Below are positions 37,413 to 48,394 of a stretch of DNA of 64,000 nt, in pieces. Location of the stretch: positions 51,929 through 115,928 of the forward strand of contig NZ_JASTWE010000003.1 of assembly GCF_030282845.1 (NCBI RefSeq), given 5' to 3'. The DNA comes from Pseudodesulfovibrio pelocollis. Its GTDB lineage: Bacteria; Desulfobacterota; Desulfovibrionia; Desulfovibrionales; Desulfovibrionaceae. The position numbers and the translations under genes were made by a program. Below the pieces are notes generated by a model. It was not told the DNA's origin and ran no database searches. It saw only the letters and a list, made by a program, of their open reading frames with translations. Positions within the stretch are counted from its first letter, which is position 1. Every line of letters starts with the position of its first letter.

Positions 37413-37671
37413 GGTCGGGTCTTCTCCGTCGTGTAGTGACAGGTTTCGTGTGAAAAAAAGGTTCGCCAAGTAAAGCCAAACTACATTGCCGCGCCTCGTT
37501 TTGCAAAAAAATTACACGTCTTTTTCCCGGCATCGGCATTGGTTTTTCCCAACTCCCCGTATTCATGCCGATTTTGACTGACCATACCCAGCCCTGCCGC
37601 GTCTCCCGGATATGTCCGCAGACGGTGATTGCTCGCCAAGCAAGGTGTTTTCTGGTAGTTGCCTGTCCATC

Positions 37672-38652
37672 ATGAAACTTCTTATTGTCGATGAGTGCTC
37701 GGCCTCGGTGGCCTTCATGCGCGAGGTCCTTTTCAGGGCGGGCTACACCGACATCATTGCCGTGTCACGTTTCGACCAGGCCATGGCCGTGCTCGCCGCA
37801 ACCATCGAGTCCGACGACCCGGCGGATCTGGTGATCATGGGCGTGGACCTGCCGGGGCATGGCGGCATCGGGGCCATCCTGACCCTCAAGTCGCACCACG
37901 CCTTTGAGGACATCCCGGTCATCGCCGTGACGCAGCACAACGACGAGGCCACGCTGGACCACGCCTTCGCGGCCGGAGCCTCGGACTACATAGTCAAGCC
38001 CCTCAGCGCCATCGAACTGCGGGCGCGGGTGCGCTCGGCCCTGCAACTGCGCCGGGAGATGGTCAAGCGCATGCAGCGTGAGCGTGAACTGGAGAAACTG
38101 GCGCGCAAGCTTGAGCGCATGACCAACCTCGACAGCCTGACCGGGTTGGCCAACCGCCGCTGCTTTGACGATGCCCTGGTCAAGGAATGGGTGCGCAACG
38201 GCCGGGCCGACGCGCCGCTGGGCCTGATCATGATCGATATCGACCACTTCAAACATTACAACGACGCCCTTGGGCACGTGGACGGCGACACCTGCCTGCG
38301 CCGGGTGGCCGAGGCGATCCGGTCCGTGGTCCACCGACCGGGTGACATGGTGGCCCGCTACGGAGGCGAGGAATTCGCCGTGATCCTGCCCAACACGGAC
38401 TATGCCGGTGCCTTGGCCGTGGCCGAAAACATTCACGCCAGCGTGGCCCGCATCGGCATTGAGCACCCCGACTCCTCGGTGGGCTGTGTGGTCACCGTGT
38501 CCATCGGCGTGGCATCAGGCGTTCCCACCTGCGGCACCACGCCGGAGCAACACCTCCAGGCGGCCGACCGCGCCCTGTATCAGGCCAAGGAATCCGGCCG
38601 CAACCGCACCCGGGGCATCTCCCTGCCCGGCCCGGAAGATCTCCGCCAGTAG
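37672..38652 (+). CDS. Receiver-GGDEF diguanylate cyclase
   Basis: 326 residues. GGDEF domain is complete: LTGLANRRCFDD, DIDHFKHYND, active motif GGEEF at 231-235 and the inhibitory RxxD site at 222-225. The receiver domain (1-125) keeps the Lys (DYIVKPL), but the usual phospho-acceptor position is Gly57 (VIMGVDLPG) with an Asp two residues later, so activation by phosphorylation is uncertain. It would make c-di-GMP. Start ATG 37672 gives MKLLIVDE; an ATG at 37612 is in frame, and neither has a good ribosome site. Confidence 0.88.
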   Translation: MKLLIVDECSASVAFMREVLFRAGYTDIIAVSRFDQAMAVLAATIESDDPADLVIMGVDLPGHGGIGAILTLKSHHAFEDIPVIAVTQHNDEATLDHAFAAGASDYIVKPLSAIELRARVRSALQLRREMVKRMQRERELEKLARKLERMTNLDSLTGLANRRCFDDALVKEWVRNGRADAPLGLIMIDIDHFKHYNDALGHVDGDTCLRRVAEAIRSVVHRPGDMVARYGGEEFAVILPNTDYAGALAVAENIHASVARIGIEHPDSSVGCVVTVSIGVASGVPTCGTTPEQHLQAADRALYQAKESGRNRTRGISLPGPEDLRQ

Positions 38653-38844
38653 CCCATTCCCAGCCCCGGCCCGCCGGAATACTGCCCACGCGGACGCACC
38701 ACTCAGGCAGGCCCGGGGACCAGGAAAGCACGGACCGGCCGCATCGGGGAATGCGGCCGACCCGTGCTCAACAGGGATGGGAAGGCGGGATGAATGTCCG
38801 TGGAAAGCGGACCCCGCCAGGGGATGGGAATTTTCCGGCAGCGC

Positions 38845-39009
38845 CTAGCGCAGAAAATGGATGGACAGGTACGCCCCGCAGCAGGGGCAGACCTTGACCG
38901 GCGCATCAGCGCAGTCGCCCTTGAGGATCACGGCCTCCCAGGGAATGAAGCCGTCGAGGGTATACTGAACCTTGAGCTTGTGACCGCACTTGCAAAAACG
39001 TTCCTGCAT
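38845..39009 (-). CDS. Small zinc-ribbon protein
   Basis: 54 residues with two Cys pairs, CKCG near the start and CPCCG near the end (plus a Cys between), the arrangement of a one-zinc ribbon. AAGGAG is eight bases before ATG 39009. No family name. Its promoter is visible at 39071-39099 and the gene appears monocistronic. Confidence 0.7.
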   Translation of the reverse strand: MQERFCKCGHKLKVQYTLDGFIPWEAVILKGDCADAPVKVCPCCGAYLSIHFLR

Positions 39010-39070
39010 GACTCTTACTCCTTGATCTGCGCCAGGGGCGATTTCGATCTCATCAAGCCAACGTGAGTCC

Positions 39071-39099
39071 TTGATAGACAAACTTGGTCACATTGTCAA
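39071..39099 (-). promoter_or_regulatory. Sigma-70 promoter of the zinc-ribbon gene
   Basis: On the minus strand TTGACA (39094-39099), 17 bases, then TATCAA (39071-39076). The surrounding stretch is AT-rich. The start site would be about 55 bases before the ATG. Confidence 0.65.
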
Positions 39100-39376
39100 T
39101 CTAAAAACTACAACTGTATCAAATCAATTTACACGCTGTGCCCAGCGAATGAAAAGCGCCAGCGTTTCTTACTCGCCTCGCCACGACAGCGTGAAAAACA
39201 GGCTGAATCAGCCAGAAGGCATGACCCACGGGACAGGGCAAAGGGAAGGCTGGGAAAGGAAGGCGGGCGCGGATCAGGTGGCGCAAAAGGCAAACGGCTG
39301 CTCCGCCCGAAATGCAAAAGGGCGACAAGGACCAGGGCAGGTGTCCCTTCCTGCGCGACCTGCCGTTACCGGCAAG
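39100..39376. other. Intergenic region between zinc ribbon and repressor genes
   Basis: No gene I can support. On the minus strand it begins just after the repressor stop with the small hairpin TGCCG-TTAC-CGGCA (39361-39374) and a looser GGCAGGT...ACCTGCC pair just downstream; one of them may terminate the repressor transcript. Confidence 0.4.
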
Positions 39377-40030
39377 CTATCGATACTCCCGCGAGGTCCA
39401 GAGAATCTTGCCGATGACGCGCACGTTGTCCAGTTCGTCGCCGGAGAGGTGGATGGGGGAATAGTCGGTGTTGTCGCTGCGCAGGACCAAGGTGCCGGGC
39501 AGCCGCTCCACGCGCTTGACCATGACCGTTTCCTCCACGCCCACGGCGTAGATGCCGCCGGAGAGGATGTCCGAGCGCGACTGGTCGATGAGGACCATGT
39601 CGCCCTCCTTGATCTCGGGCTCCATGGAATTGCCCACCACCTCCATCAGGACCATGTTGACCGGGTTGCCGCGCGAGCGCAACCAGTCGGCACGGAAGGA
39701 ATAGTATCCTTCCACCTGCCCCTCGGTCTCGAAGGAGCCGCCCCCGGCGCAGAGCCGGGCGCGGACCTTGGGAATCTCGTGGTAGGGGGTGTGCTCCTCG
39801 TCATCGCAGTGGCCGGACCGGGCCGGGCCAGCGCCCTTTTCGAGCCACAGGGGACTCAGGCCGAACCGGGACGACAGGTCGAGGATCCAGCGGGCGGGCA
39901 CGGATCCCTTGCGCTTGGCCAGGGACACGGCCGCCCGGCCCAGGTCCAGCTCGCGGGCGAGTTGGGACTGGCTCGTGATGTCGGTCTCGGAACACAGCCT
40001 TGCGAAGAACGCGTCGAAATTGTTGCTCAT
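39377..40030 (-). CDS. Phage-type repressor with S24 (LexA-like) self-cleavage domain
   Basis: 217 residues. N-terminal helix-turn-helix (ITSQSQLARELDLGRAAVSLAKR) that departs from LexA's winged helix and looks phage CI-like. The C-terminal S24 peptidase fold has Ser135 in VGNSMEPEI and Lys172 in VMVKRV, and GYYSFRADWL in between. It probably responds to DNA damage through RecA by self-cleavage. No phage genes lie nearby, so it may have been domesticated. Start ATG 40030. A palindrome lies inside its own promoter (40080-40093). Confidence 0.85.
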   Translation of the reverse strand: MSNNFDAFFARLCSETDITSQSQLARELDLGRAAVSLAKRKGSVPARWILDLSSRFGLSPLWLEKGAGPARSGHCDDEEHTPYHEIPKVRARLCAGGGSFETEGQVEGYYSFRADWLRSRGNPVNMVLMEVVGNSMEPEIKEGDMVLIDQSRSDILSGGIYAVGVEETVMVKRVERLPGTLVLRSDNTDYSPIHLSGDELDNVRVIGKILWTSREYR

Positions 40031-40070
40031 CGTTACGCCTTGGTTCTTGGGGTGTTGCTCCAATGCGTCG

Positions 40071-40102
40071 ATGTTTACTATTGATATACCAATCCGTCAA
40101 CA
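40071..40102 (-). promoter_or_regulatory. Repressor promoter with internal operator
   Basis: Minus strand: TTGACG, then 17 bases, then TAAACA as a weak -10. Between them lies ATTG-G-TATA-T-CAAT (40080-40093), a palindrome with 12 of 14 symmetrical positions. An operator placed between -35 and -10 would give autorepression by the neighbouring repressor. Confidence 0.5.
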
Positions 40103-40139
40103 ATAATCGACACGCGCCCGACAGCCGAGGGATACGGGA

Positions 40140-42324
<2,185 letters not shown>

Positions 42325-42338
<14 letters not shown>

Positions 42339-43494
42339 GGTCATGCTCCCCGTCCGTGGTCTCGTCCCGGTCGGCGGCTACCCGCTCCTCGGCCTCGCGG
42401 GCGTCCTCCAGGACATCCGTGCGCCGCAGGTTGAAGGCGTCGAACCGGCGGCTCCACCACGTGTTGAAGGGTTTGCCCGAGCCAAGGGCGGACGGGCCGA
42501 AATCTAAGCGCAGGTCAAGCCGCCAGAACTCCTCGGAGCACATGGGGCCGAGCTTGACTGCGTCCTTGGGCGTGCACAGGATCGCATCGCAGCCCAGGCG
42601 CCGCGCCGTGGTCTGCATGGCCAGCACATCGGCCTTGGTATAGGCGTGGTGATCGCGAAAGACCAGATGCCGGGCCGGAGGATAGCCGAAATAGCGCGCG
42701 ACCGAGCGCCGCACCTGCTCCGGGTCGCCCACGCCGGTGACCAGCAGATAGGCCCCGCCGCCGAACCCGGCTTCCGCTTGGCCGTCCAGGACATGGGTCA
42801 CGCCCACGGGCCGCAGCTGAAAGCTGAAGACCGGCTTGCGGAACCGCTCCAGCCGCTCTGAGATGAAGGGAATGAGCCGGGTGAAATTCTCGGGTGCCAT
42901 CTTGACCAGGAAGGCGTCGGCCCGCTTCAGCGCGGCCGCTGGCTCGCGCCACGATCCGGCGGGGATGACGCGGTTCCACTGTCCGGCCAGATCGTCGGGC
43001 CGCAGCAGCACCAGATCGACATGGCGCTTGACCGCCATGTGCTGGAACCCGTCGTCAAGGACCACCAGCCCGGGACGGAACTGCCCCATGGCCCAGCGCC
43101 CGGCGCGGGTGCGCACCGGGTCCACCACCACCTTGGCCTTGCGGTGCATGGTTGCGAGCATGAGGGGTTCGTCGCCCGCCTCCTCGACCAGCGCGCCAGG
43201 GGTGACGAGGTAGGGATAGGTCACGGGCCGCGCCTTGTAGCCGCGCGTGAGCAGGAGCGCCTCCATGCCGCGGCTCTCGGCCCAGCCGAGCAGCCACCCG
43301 GCGATGGGGGTCTTGCCCGAGCCGCCCCAGCCGATGTTGCCCACCGAAACCGTCAGCGCGTCCGGCTCCCAGGCCGGGAGCAGTCCGCGCTGATAGAACC
43401 CCGCCCGCACCCGCATCCCGGCCGAATAGACCCATGAAAGGGGTGCCAGCACCGGGGCCAGGGAGCGTTGGAGCGTGTCGATGGAGTGTGACAT
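42325..43494 (-). CDS. lpxK: Tetraacyldisaccharide 4'-kinase (lipid A)
   Basis: 389 residues. Phosphorylates the 4' position of the lipid A disaccharide at the inner membrane. Features: N-terminal hydrophobic anchor (APVLAPLSWVYSAG), VGNIGWGGSGKTP as the P-loop, VVLDDGFQH with the catalytic acidic pair, and CTPKDAVKL. The last 40 residues are an acidic tail absent from many LpxK. The ATG lies three bases after the T run of a terminator, with no ribosome site, an unusual arrangement. Confidence 0.93.
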
Positions 43495-43497
43495 CGC

Positions 43498-43524
43498 AAA
43501 AAGGGGAGACCTTGCGGCCTCCCC
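43498..43524 (-). terminator. Terminator after the Bax-inhibitor-1 gene
   Basis: Minus strand GGGGAGGCC-GCAA-GGTCTCCCC followed by TTTTT. One G-T wobble in a nine-pair stem. It lies between the BI-1 stop and the lpxK ATG, ending three bases before the ATG. Confidence 0.75.
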
Positions 43525-43534
43525 GTTATTCGCA

Positions 43535-44266
43535 TTACCGGCGGTCGCCCATGAGCCGCAGGAGCATCAGGAAGAGGTTGTAGAAGTCGAGATAGAGGGT
43601 CAGCGCACCGAGGATGGTGCCGCGCCGGATGGCAGCGGTGTCGCCGGCCGGGACGTTCTCGCCCATGGTCTTGAGCTTCTGGGTGTCATAGGCGGTGAGG
43701 CCGAGGAAGATGATCACGCCGATGACCGAAATGGCGAAGGCCATGGCCGAGCTCTGCATGAAGATGTTGACCACCATGGCGATGATGATGCCGATGAGGC
43801 CCATGAAGAGCAGGCTGCCCCAGCTGGTCAGGTCTTTCTTGGTGAGCATGCCGTAGAGCGACATGGCACCGAACATGCCCGCGGTGGTGACAAAGGTGGA
43901 GACCACCGAGGCCGTGGTGTAGGCCATGAGGATCGGGGCCAGCGAAAACCCGTTGAGGGCGCTGAAGCCCAGGAACAGGGCCGTGGCCGTGGAAGGGTTC
44001 ATGGTCGAGATCTTGAAGCTCAGGAAAAAGACCATGCCAAAGGCCGCGAACAGGGCGATCATCGGCAGCATGGTGGGCGAAAGGGTTCCTGCCTCGGCGT
44101 TGTAGGCAAAGGCGAGGTTGAACAGGGCCGGGACACTGAGCGTGGCGTAAGCCATGAACGCGGTCAGGGCGAGGCCGCCGCTCATCCACCCGTACACGCC
44201 GCGCATGAAGGCGTTGACGATTTCCGCTTTCGCCACCTGGCCGGATGCGCTGGGGTACTGATTCAT
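43535..44266 (-). CDS. Bax inhibitor-1/YccA-family membrane protein
   Basis: 243 residues with seven membrane helices. Family words include FMRGVYGWMSGGLALTAFMAY at the N terminus, FSLAPILMAY and GLTAYDTQKLK with the conserved Asp pair region, and LYLDFYNLFLMLLRLMG at the end. BI-1 proteins are pH-sensitive calcium leak channels; YccA modulates FtsH. GGAGG sits about seven bases before the ATG. It is followed by a terminator and is probably transcribed alone. Confidence 0.92.
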   Translation of the reverse strand: MNQYPSASGQVAKAEIVNAFMRGVYGWMSGGLALTAFMAYATLSVPALFNLAFAYNAEAGTLSPTMLPMIALFAAFGMVFFLSFKISTMNPSTATALFLGFSALNGFSLAPILMAYTTASVVSTFVTTAGMFGAMSLYGMLTKKDLTSWGSLLFMGLIGIIIAMVVNIFMQSSAMAFAISVIGVIIFLGLTAYDTQKLKTMGENVPAGDTAAIRRGTILGALTLYLDFYNLFLMLLRLMGDRR

Positions 44267-44415
44267 GAATATTCCTCCACAATTTTAAATGACTGATTTC
44301 AAGCCGGGACAATGCCAGCAGTGAATTAATTAATCAGCTTTTCCCCCAGAGGCAAGAGAAAGCGGTTTGCTGCACAAAAATATTTGACCGCGCGCATGAA
44401 AAGGGCATTATTGGC

Positions 44416-45675
44416 ATGAAGAACCATTCACCCCCGGAGCAACCAGCAATGCCATCCAGGTTCTGCAAAGTCGCCAAGGTCTCTGTTGCCGGACAATCGC
44501 CCGTGATCCTGCCTGTTTCCGGCCTGGACAAGCCGGACATATCCCCCGTGGTCATGGACAAGTGGCAGAACCTGAGCAATCTGGCCGCCAAGGCCACCGG
44601 GGCCGCCGCCGGGCTGGTCATGCGCATCCACCCCGAAGACATCGAGGTGTGCATCTCAAGCAAGGGACCGGACAACCCCTACAAGCCCGAAGAGCACGAG
44701 CGCCTCGGGCTTGGCCTGTACTGCGAGACCGTACTCGGCACCCGCAACATCCTGAACATCCCCGACGCCTTGGCCGACCCGCAGTGGAAGGACAACCCCG
44801 ACATCTCCCGGGGCATGGTCGCCTACCTGGGCATGCCCATCAAGTGGCCGGACGACGAGATATTCGGCACCATCTGCGTGCTCGACAGGAGCAGGCGCGA
44901 ATTCTCCGTTTTGCACATCGAATTGCTGGCCCACTTGCGCATGGCCGTGGAAACCGATCTGCACATGCTCTGCGAGCGGCAACGGCTCGAACGCCTCTGC
45001 CACGAAAAGACCCTCGCCCTGCGCGAGGCGCACCACCGCATCAAGAACCACCTGCAACTGCTCTCGGGCGTGATCCATCTGCGGGCGCTGAACGACACGC
45101 CGCCCGAGGCGGAAATGGCCGGGCTCCTCGACGACCTGACGGGCCGCATCCAGGCCATCGCCATGCTCCATTCGCACATGACCACGGCCGAGGACGACCA
45201 GTTGGCCTTTGATGGCTTTCTGGAGAGCATCGCCTCCACCATCATCAACTCCCTGGCTCAGCGGCCCGTTGTCCTGCGCCTGGAGACCGCGCCCGTGATC
45301 GTGAACAGACGGGCGTTCTTCCACGCCGGGCTGCTGGTCAGCGAGCTGGTCACCAACGCCCTCAAGCACGCCTTTGCCGACACCCCGCAGCCTGAGATCG
45401 GGCTATTGCTGGCCGACATTGACGAGGACTCCTTCACGCTGCGCGTGCGCGACAACGGGTGCGGCCTGCCCGAAGGGTTCGCGCCCGAGGGATGCGACTC
45501 CATCGGCATGACTCTCATCAGCAACCTGCCTCAGCAGATGAACGGAACCTGCACGGTGAGCACCGACCACGGCGCTATCTTTGATTTTGTCCTGGAGAAG
45601 CGGCCCGGAGAACCCGACCCGCCCATGAACCCGCCAAAAAACTCGCCGAAAGGCTCGCCAAAGGGCCGGGTCTAG
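44416..45675 (+). CDS. Cytoplasmic GAF-type histidine kinase with HisKA_2 domain
   Basis: 419 residues, no membrane segment. A GAF domain (residues about 50-190; LGLGLYCETVLGTRNILNIPDAL, YLGMPIKWPDDEIFGTICVLD), then the HisKA_2 phosphorylation motif HHRIKNHLQLLSGVIHLRAL and an ATPase domain with SELVTNALKHAF and DNGCGLPEG. No cognate regulator is adjacent, so it is an orphan kinase. The C-terminal tail is a repetitive Pro-Lys-Ser-Gly stretch. An ATG at 44449 with GGAG nine bases upstream is an alternative start. Converges on yccF with a four-base overlap. Confidence 0.85.
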   Translation: MKNHSPPEQPAMPSRFCKVAKVSVAGQSPVILPVSGLDKPDISPVVMDKWQNLSNLAAKATGAAAGLVMRIHPEDIEVCISSKGPDNPYKPEEHERLGLGLYCETVLGTRNILNIPDALADPQWKDNPDISRGMVAYLGMPIKWPDDEIFGTICVLDRSRREFSVLHIELLAHLRMAVETDLHMLCERQRLERLCHEKTLALREAHHRIKNHLQLLSGVIHLRALNDTPPEAEMAGLLDDLTGRIQAIAMLHSHMTTAEDDQLAFDGFLESIASTIINSLAQRPVVLRLETAPVIVNRRAFFHAGLLVSELVTNALKHAFADTPQPEIGLLLADIDEDSFTLRVRDNGCGLPEGFAPEGCDSIGMTLISNLPQQMNGTCTVSTDHGAIFDFVLEKRPGEPDPPMNPPKNSPKGSPKGRV

Positions 45676-46100
45676 CGGCGCGGATAGTAGGCCTCGGCCT
45701 CGCGGATGGTAACCACGGCCATGCCCACCGGGGCCAGGGTGATGGCCGCCAGCTTGAGGTGCTGCCAGCCCCACGGGATGCCGATGATGGTCACGAAGCA
45801 GGCCAGGGCAGAAAGGATGTGCCCCACGCACAGCCACCACCCGGCAAAGACGAACCAGAGCACATTGCCCACGATTCCCCATTCCGAGGTGCCGACATCC
45901 TTGCGCCCGGTGAGCATGTCGCGCCGGATCAGGGTGCAGCCAAAGGGCACCAGGGCGAATTTGGCAATGACAAAGGCGGAGCGCGCCCAGGGCAGGCCGA
46001 TGATGGACACGGCCATCAAACATCCGGCCAGGAACCAGCCCAGGGCCATGAACACCCCGCCCATCACGAACCAGATCACATTGCCGAGAAATGAGAGCAT
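45672..46100 (-). CDS. YccF domain membrane protein
   Basis: 142 residues with two YccF repeats of a helix pair: FLGNVIWFVMGGVFMALGW and GIVGNVLWFVFAGWWLCVGH, each followed by IIGLPWAR or IIGIPWGWQHLKLA. Inner-membrane protein of unknown role. ATG 46100 has GGAGG five bases upstream; an in-frame TTG at 46121 is less likely. It lies 29 bases downstream of the cation exchanger and probably shares its transcript. Confidence 0.88.
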   Translation of the reverse strand: MLSFLGNVIWFVMGGVFMALGWFLAGCLMAVSIIGLPWARSAFVIAKFALVPFGCTLIRRDMLTGRKDVGTSEWGIVGNVLWFVFAGWWLCVGHILSALACFVTIIGIPWGWQHLKLAAITLAPVGMAVVTIREAEAYYPRR

Positions 46101-46129
46101 GTCGCCTCCGATCCTGTCCAAAAAGTCTG

Positions 46130-47059
46130 TCAGGCGGTGAAATCGTTGACCCAGCGCAGCAGGTTGATGCCCACAAGCAGCGCCCCTTCGAGGCGGGTGA
46201 CGCGCCAGCCGGTGCGCAGCATGATCAGCACCAGCCCGACCATGCCCACCAGCACGATGAGGCCAGACCCGGCCTCGGGCGACACGGTCAGGGGCTTGAT
46301 CAGGCAGGTCAGGCCGAGCACCCCGGCGAAATTGAAGAAATCCGAGCCGATGAGGTTGCCAAGGAGCATTTCGTTCTTGCCCTTGACCGAGGCGGCAAGG
46401 CAGGTGACCAGCTCGGGCAGGCTGGTCCCTGCGGCCACGATGGTCACCCCGATGACCCAGGACGAGACCCCGAAATCCTCGGCAATGGACGTGGCCGCCG
46501 AGACCATCAGATGCCCGCCCGCGGTGATGGCCCCAAAGCCGAGGACCAGCAGCACCACGTCGCGCCAGGACGCGGTGCGCCCCTTGAGTTCCTCAAGCTC
46601 CGCCTCGCCCGGCGATTCGCGCCGCATGCCCAGGAAGACGAGGTAGCCCACGAGCAGGGCCACCAGCGCCCCGCCGAAAACCCGCCCCAGCTCGCCGGTG
46701 AAGGAGACGAGCAGGATGCACGCCGTGGTCGCCAGGAGCAGCAGGCCATCACGGTAGACCACGGTCCGGCTGGCGACCAGCGGCCTGATCATGGCCATCA
46801 GGCCCAGGATGAAACCGAGGTTGAAGATGTTGGACCCGACCACGTTGGACAGGGAGATGTCGTTGTGTCCCCGCAGGGCCGCGTTGAACGTGACCAGGAA
46901 CTCCGGGGCCGAGGTGCCCATGGCCACGATGGTCAGGCCGATGACCAGTTCCGAGACATTGTATTTGCGCGCGATGAGCGCCGCCGAATTGACGATCCAG
47001 CTGGCACCGAACCAGAGCAGCACGGCCGAGACGCAGAAGGTGGTGATATCGATCAGCAT
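46130..47059 (-). CDS. Calcium/sodium:cation antiporter (CaCA family, YrbG type)
   Basis: 309 residues, about ten membrane helices in two inverted halves. The two alpha repeats are clear: GTSAPEFLVTFNAA with NVVGSNIFN in the first half and GTSLPELVTCLAAS with GNLIGSDFFN in the second, including the ion-binding Glu residues. It exchanges Ca2+ or another cation for Na+ or H+. First gene of a probable two-gene transcript with yccF. Confidence 0.92.
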   Translation of the reverse strand: MLIDITTFCVSAVLLWFGASWIVNSAALIARKYNVSELVIGLTIVAMGTSAPEFLVTFNAALRGHNDISLSNVVGSNIFNLGFILGLMAMIRPLVASRTVVYRDGLLLLATTACILLVSFTGELGRVFGGALVALLVGYLVFLGMRRESPGEAELEELKGRTASWRDVVLLVLGFGAITAGGHLMVSAATSIAEDFGVSSWVIGVTIVAAGTSLPELVTCLAASVKGKNEMLLGNLIGSDFFNFAGVLGLTCLIKPLTVSPEAGSGLIVLVGMVGLVLIMLRTGWRVTRLEGALLVGINLLRWVNDFTA

Positions 47060-47103
47060 GGCGGCATCCTACGCCGTGTCCCTGGCCGGTGCAAGGAGCG
47101 GAT

Positions 47104-48180
47104 TCACCGCGATTCCAAGGCCCGCGCCTTCTTCCACTCGCGCACGATCTCCGGCCTGGGCTCGGCCCAGGGCAGCGCGGTCTGACGCGTGGGGACGACC
47201 TCCACGGTCTCGGCAATCTCGCCCGGCCCGGCGTCACGGCGCACGATGACGCGCACCGGCTGGCCCGTGGCCTCGAAATGGCGGCGCGCCCTGGTGGCGT
47301 ATGAGGCCACAAGGGCGGCCGCGTCGCGCACGGCCTCGGCCTCCCACTCGCCGGCCACAGGTCGCGCCACGGCCAGGGGGCCGGGAAAATCCGCCAGCTT
47401 GAACACGTAATCGCCGGGGCGCTGGCAGGCTTCAAGGGCGGCGTTGTCCCCGGCCGTGCGGCCAAAGGCGAGCCAGTGCGTCCCGGCCCAGAGCTGCCTG
47501 CCCTCCCGGGCGAGGCGGAAATCAGCTGGCTCGGGGGTAGGCCGATGCAGGAGCAACTGGACGAACCGGGCCGCGCCCTGGGCCTCGGTCAGGCAGCAGC
47601 CGCCCGCCGGGGTGGGGATCTCGGTGAAGCCGTACTGCCCGGCCAACTCGTACTGGGGCTTTCGGCCCCGGCCGCTCCAGTCGAGGAGCCGGTCGCGGTC
47701 CACCAGCCCGGATTCCTCCATGGGCGTGGGCGGCAGGTTCCGGGCGCACAGGGGCCGCAGGAGCAGATCGCGCACCCCGGCCCGCTTGGTGATGACATTG
47801 AGGGAGTCAGCCCGCTGGCTCATGGGCCGCTGGCCGATGACCTCACCCGAGATGAGAAACTTCGCGCCGTAGGCGGGCAGCAGCGCGGCGGCCCGGTCGA
47901 GCATGGTGATCTTGCAGTCGATGCACGGGTTGAGCCACTTGCCAAACCCCTGGGACGGGTCGCCAAGGAGCATGTCCACGTACTCGCGGTCGATGTCCAC
48001 CGCCTCCACCTCGATGCCGTAGTGCTCCCGCCAGAAGGGGATCAGGTGCGGCTTGCCGAAGAAGGGCGTGGTGAAGTGCAGGCCGAGCACGGCCAGCCCC
48101 TGGTCCATGACCGTGCGCATGGCCAGAATGGAGTCCAGCCCGCCAGAGAGCAGGGCCAGGGCGTCGTAGTTCCTGTTCAT
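47104..48180 (-). CDS. PP-loop ATP pyrophosphatase, tRNA thiolation-like
   Basis: 358 residues. N-terminal PP-loop LLSGGLDSILA binds ATP; NPCIDCK (about 85-91) and GGCCLTE (about 188-194) supply Cys residues that may carry sulfur or a cluster. The order resembles MnmA/ThiI-type tRNA sulfurtransferases, but the C-terminal 130 residues differ, with a fold I cannot name. tRNA modification is the most likely role; the exact base is not shown. It stands 215 bases from recA, transcribed away from it. Confidence 0.72.
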   Translation of the reverse strand: MNRNYDALALLSGGLDSILAMRTVMDQGLAVLGLHFTTPFFGKPHLIPFWREHYGIEVEAVDIDREYVDMLLGDPSQGFGKWLNPCIDCKITMLDRAAALLPAYGAKFLISGEVIGQRPMSQRADSLNVITKRAGVRDLLLRPLCARNLPPTPMEESGLVDRDRLLDWSGRGRKPQYELAGQYGFTEIPTPAGGCCLTEAQGAARFVQLLLHRPTPEPADFRLAREGRQLWAGTHWLAFGRTAGDNAALEACQRPGDYVFKLADFPGPLAVARPVAGEWEAEAVRDAAALVASYATRARRHFEATGQPVRVIVRRDAGPGEIAETVEVVPTRQTALPWAEPRPEIVREWKKARALESR

Positions 48181-48394
48181 GGGTGCGACCCTTATTGGAG
48201 AATCGGCCCAAGGTCAAAGGGATACGCCACCGCCACCTTGGCAAGACAGCTCGCGTTGCGGACCAGAAAAGAAGTAATATTTTGTATTTTATTGTTTTTA
48301 TCTCCAACCACATGCCTGTTGCCCGTCGGACCCGTATCTGGTATCTAAGCGTGTTGCTCATACGTTGCGTCTGTAACACCCGGAGGAAATTCCC

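Noticed and set aside
34641..37436. A 931-codon open frame on the plus strand opposite the HAD and DUF4139 genes
   Set aside because: Crosses several genuine minus-strand genes and their junctions; low-complexity His/Gly/Ala-rich translation.
39377..40030. Prophage remnant around the S24 repressor
   Set aside because: Neighbouring genes are chromosomal (RNase R, LpxK, diguanylate cyclase); no integrase or att repeats found by eye.
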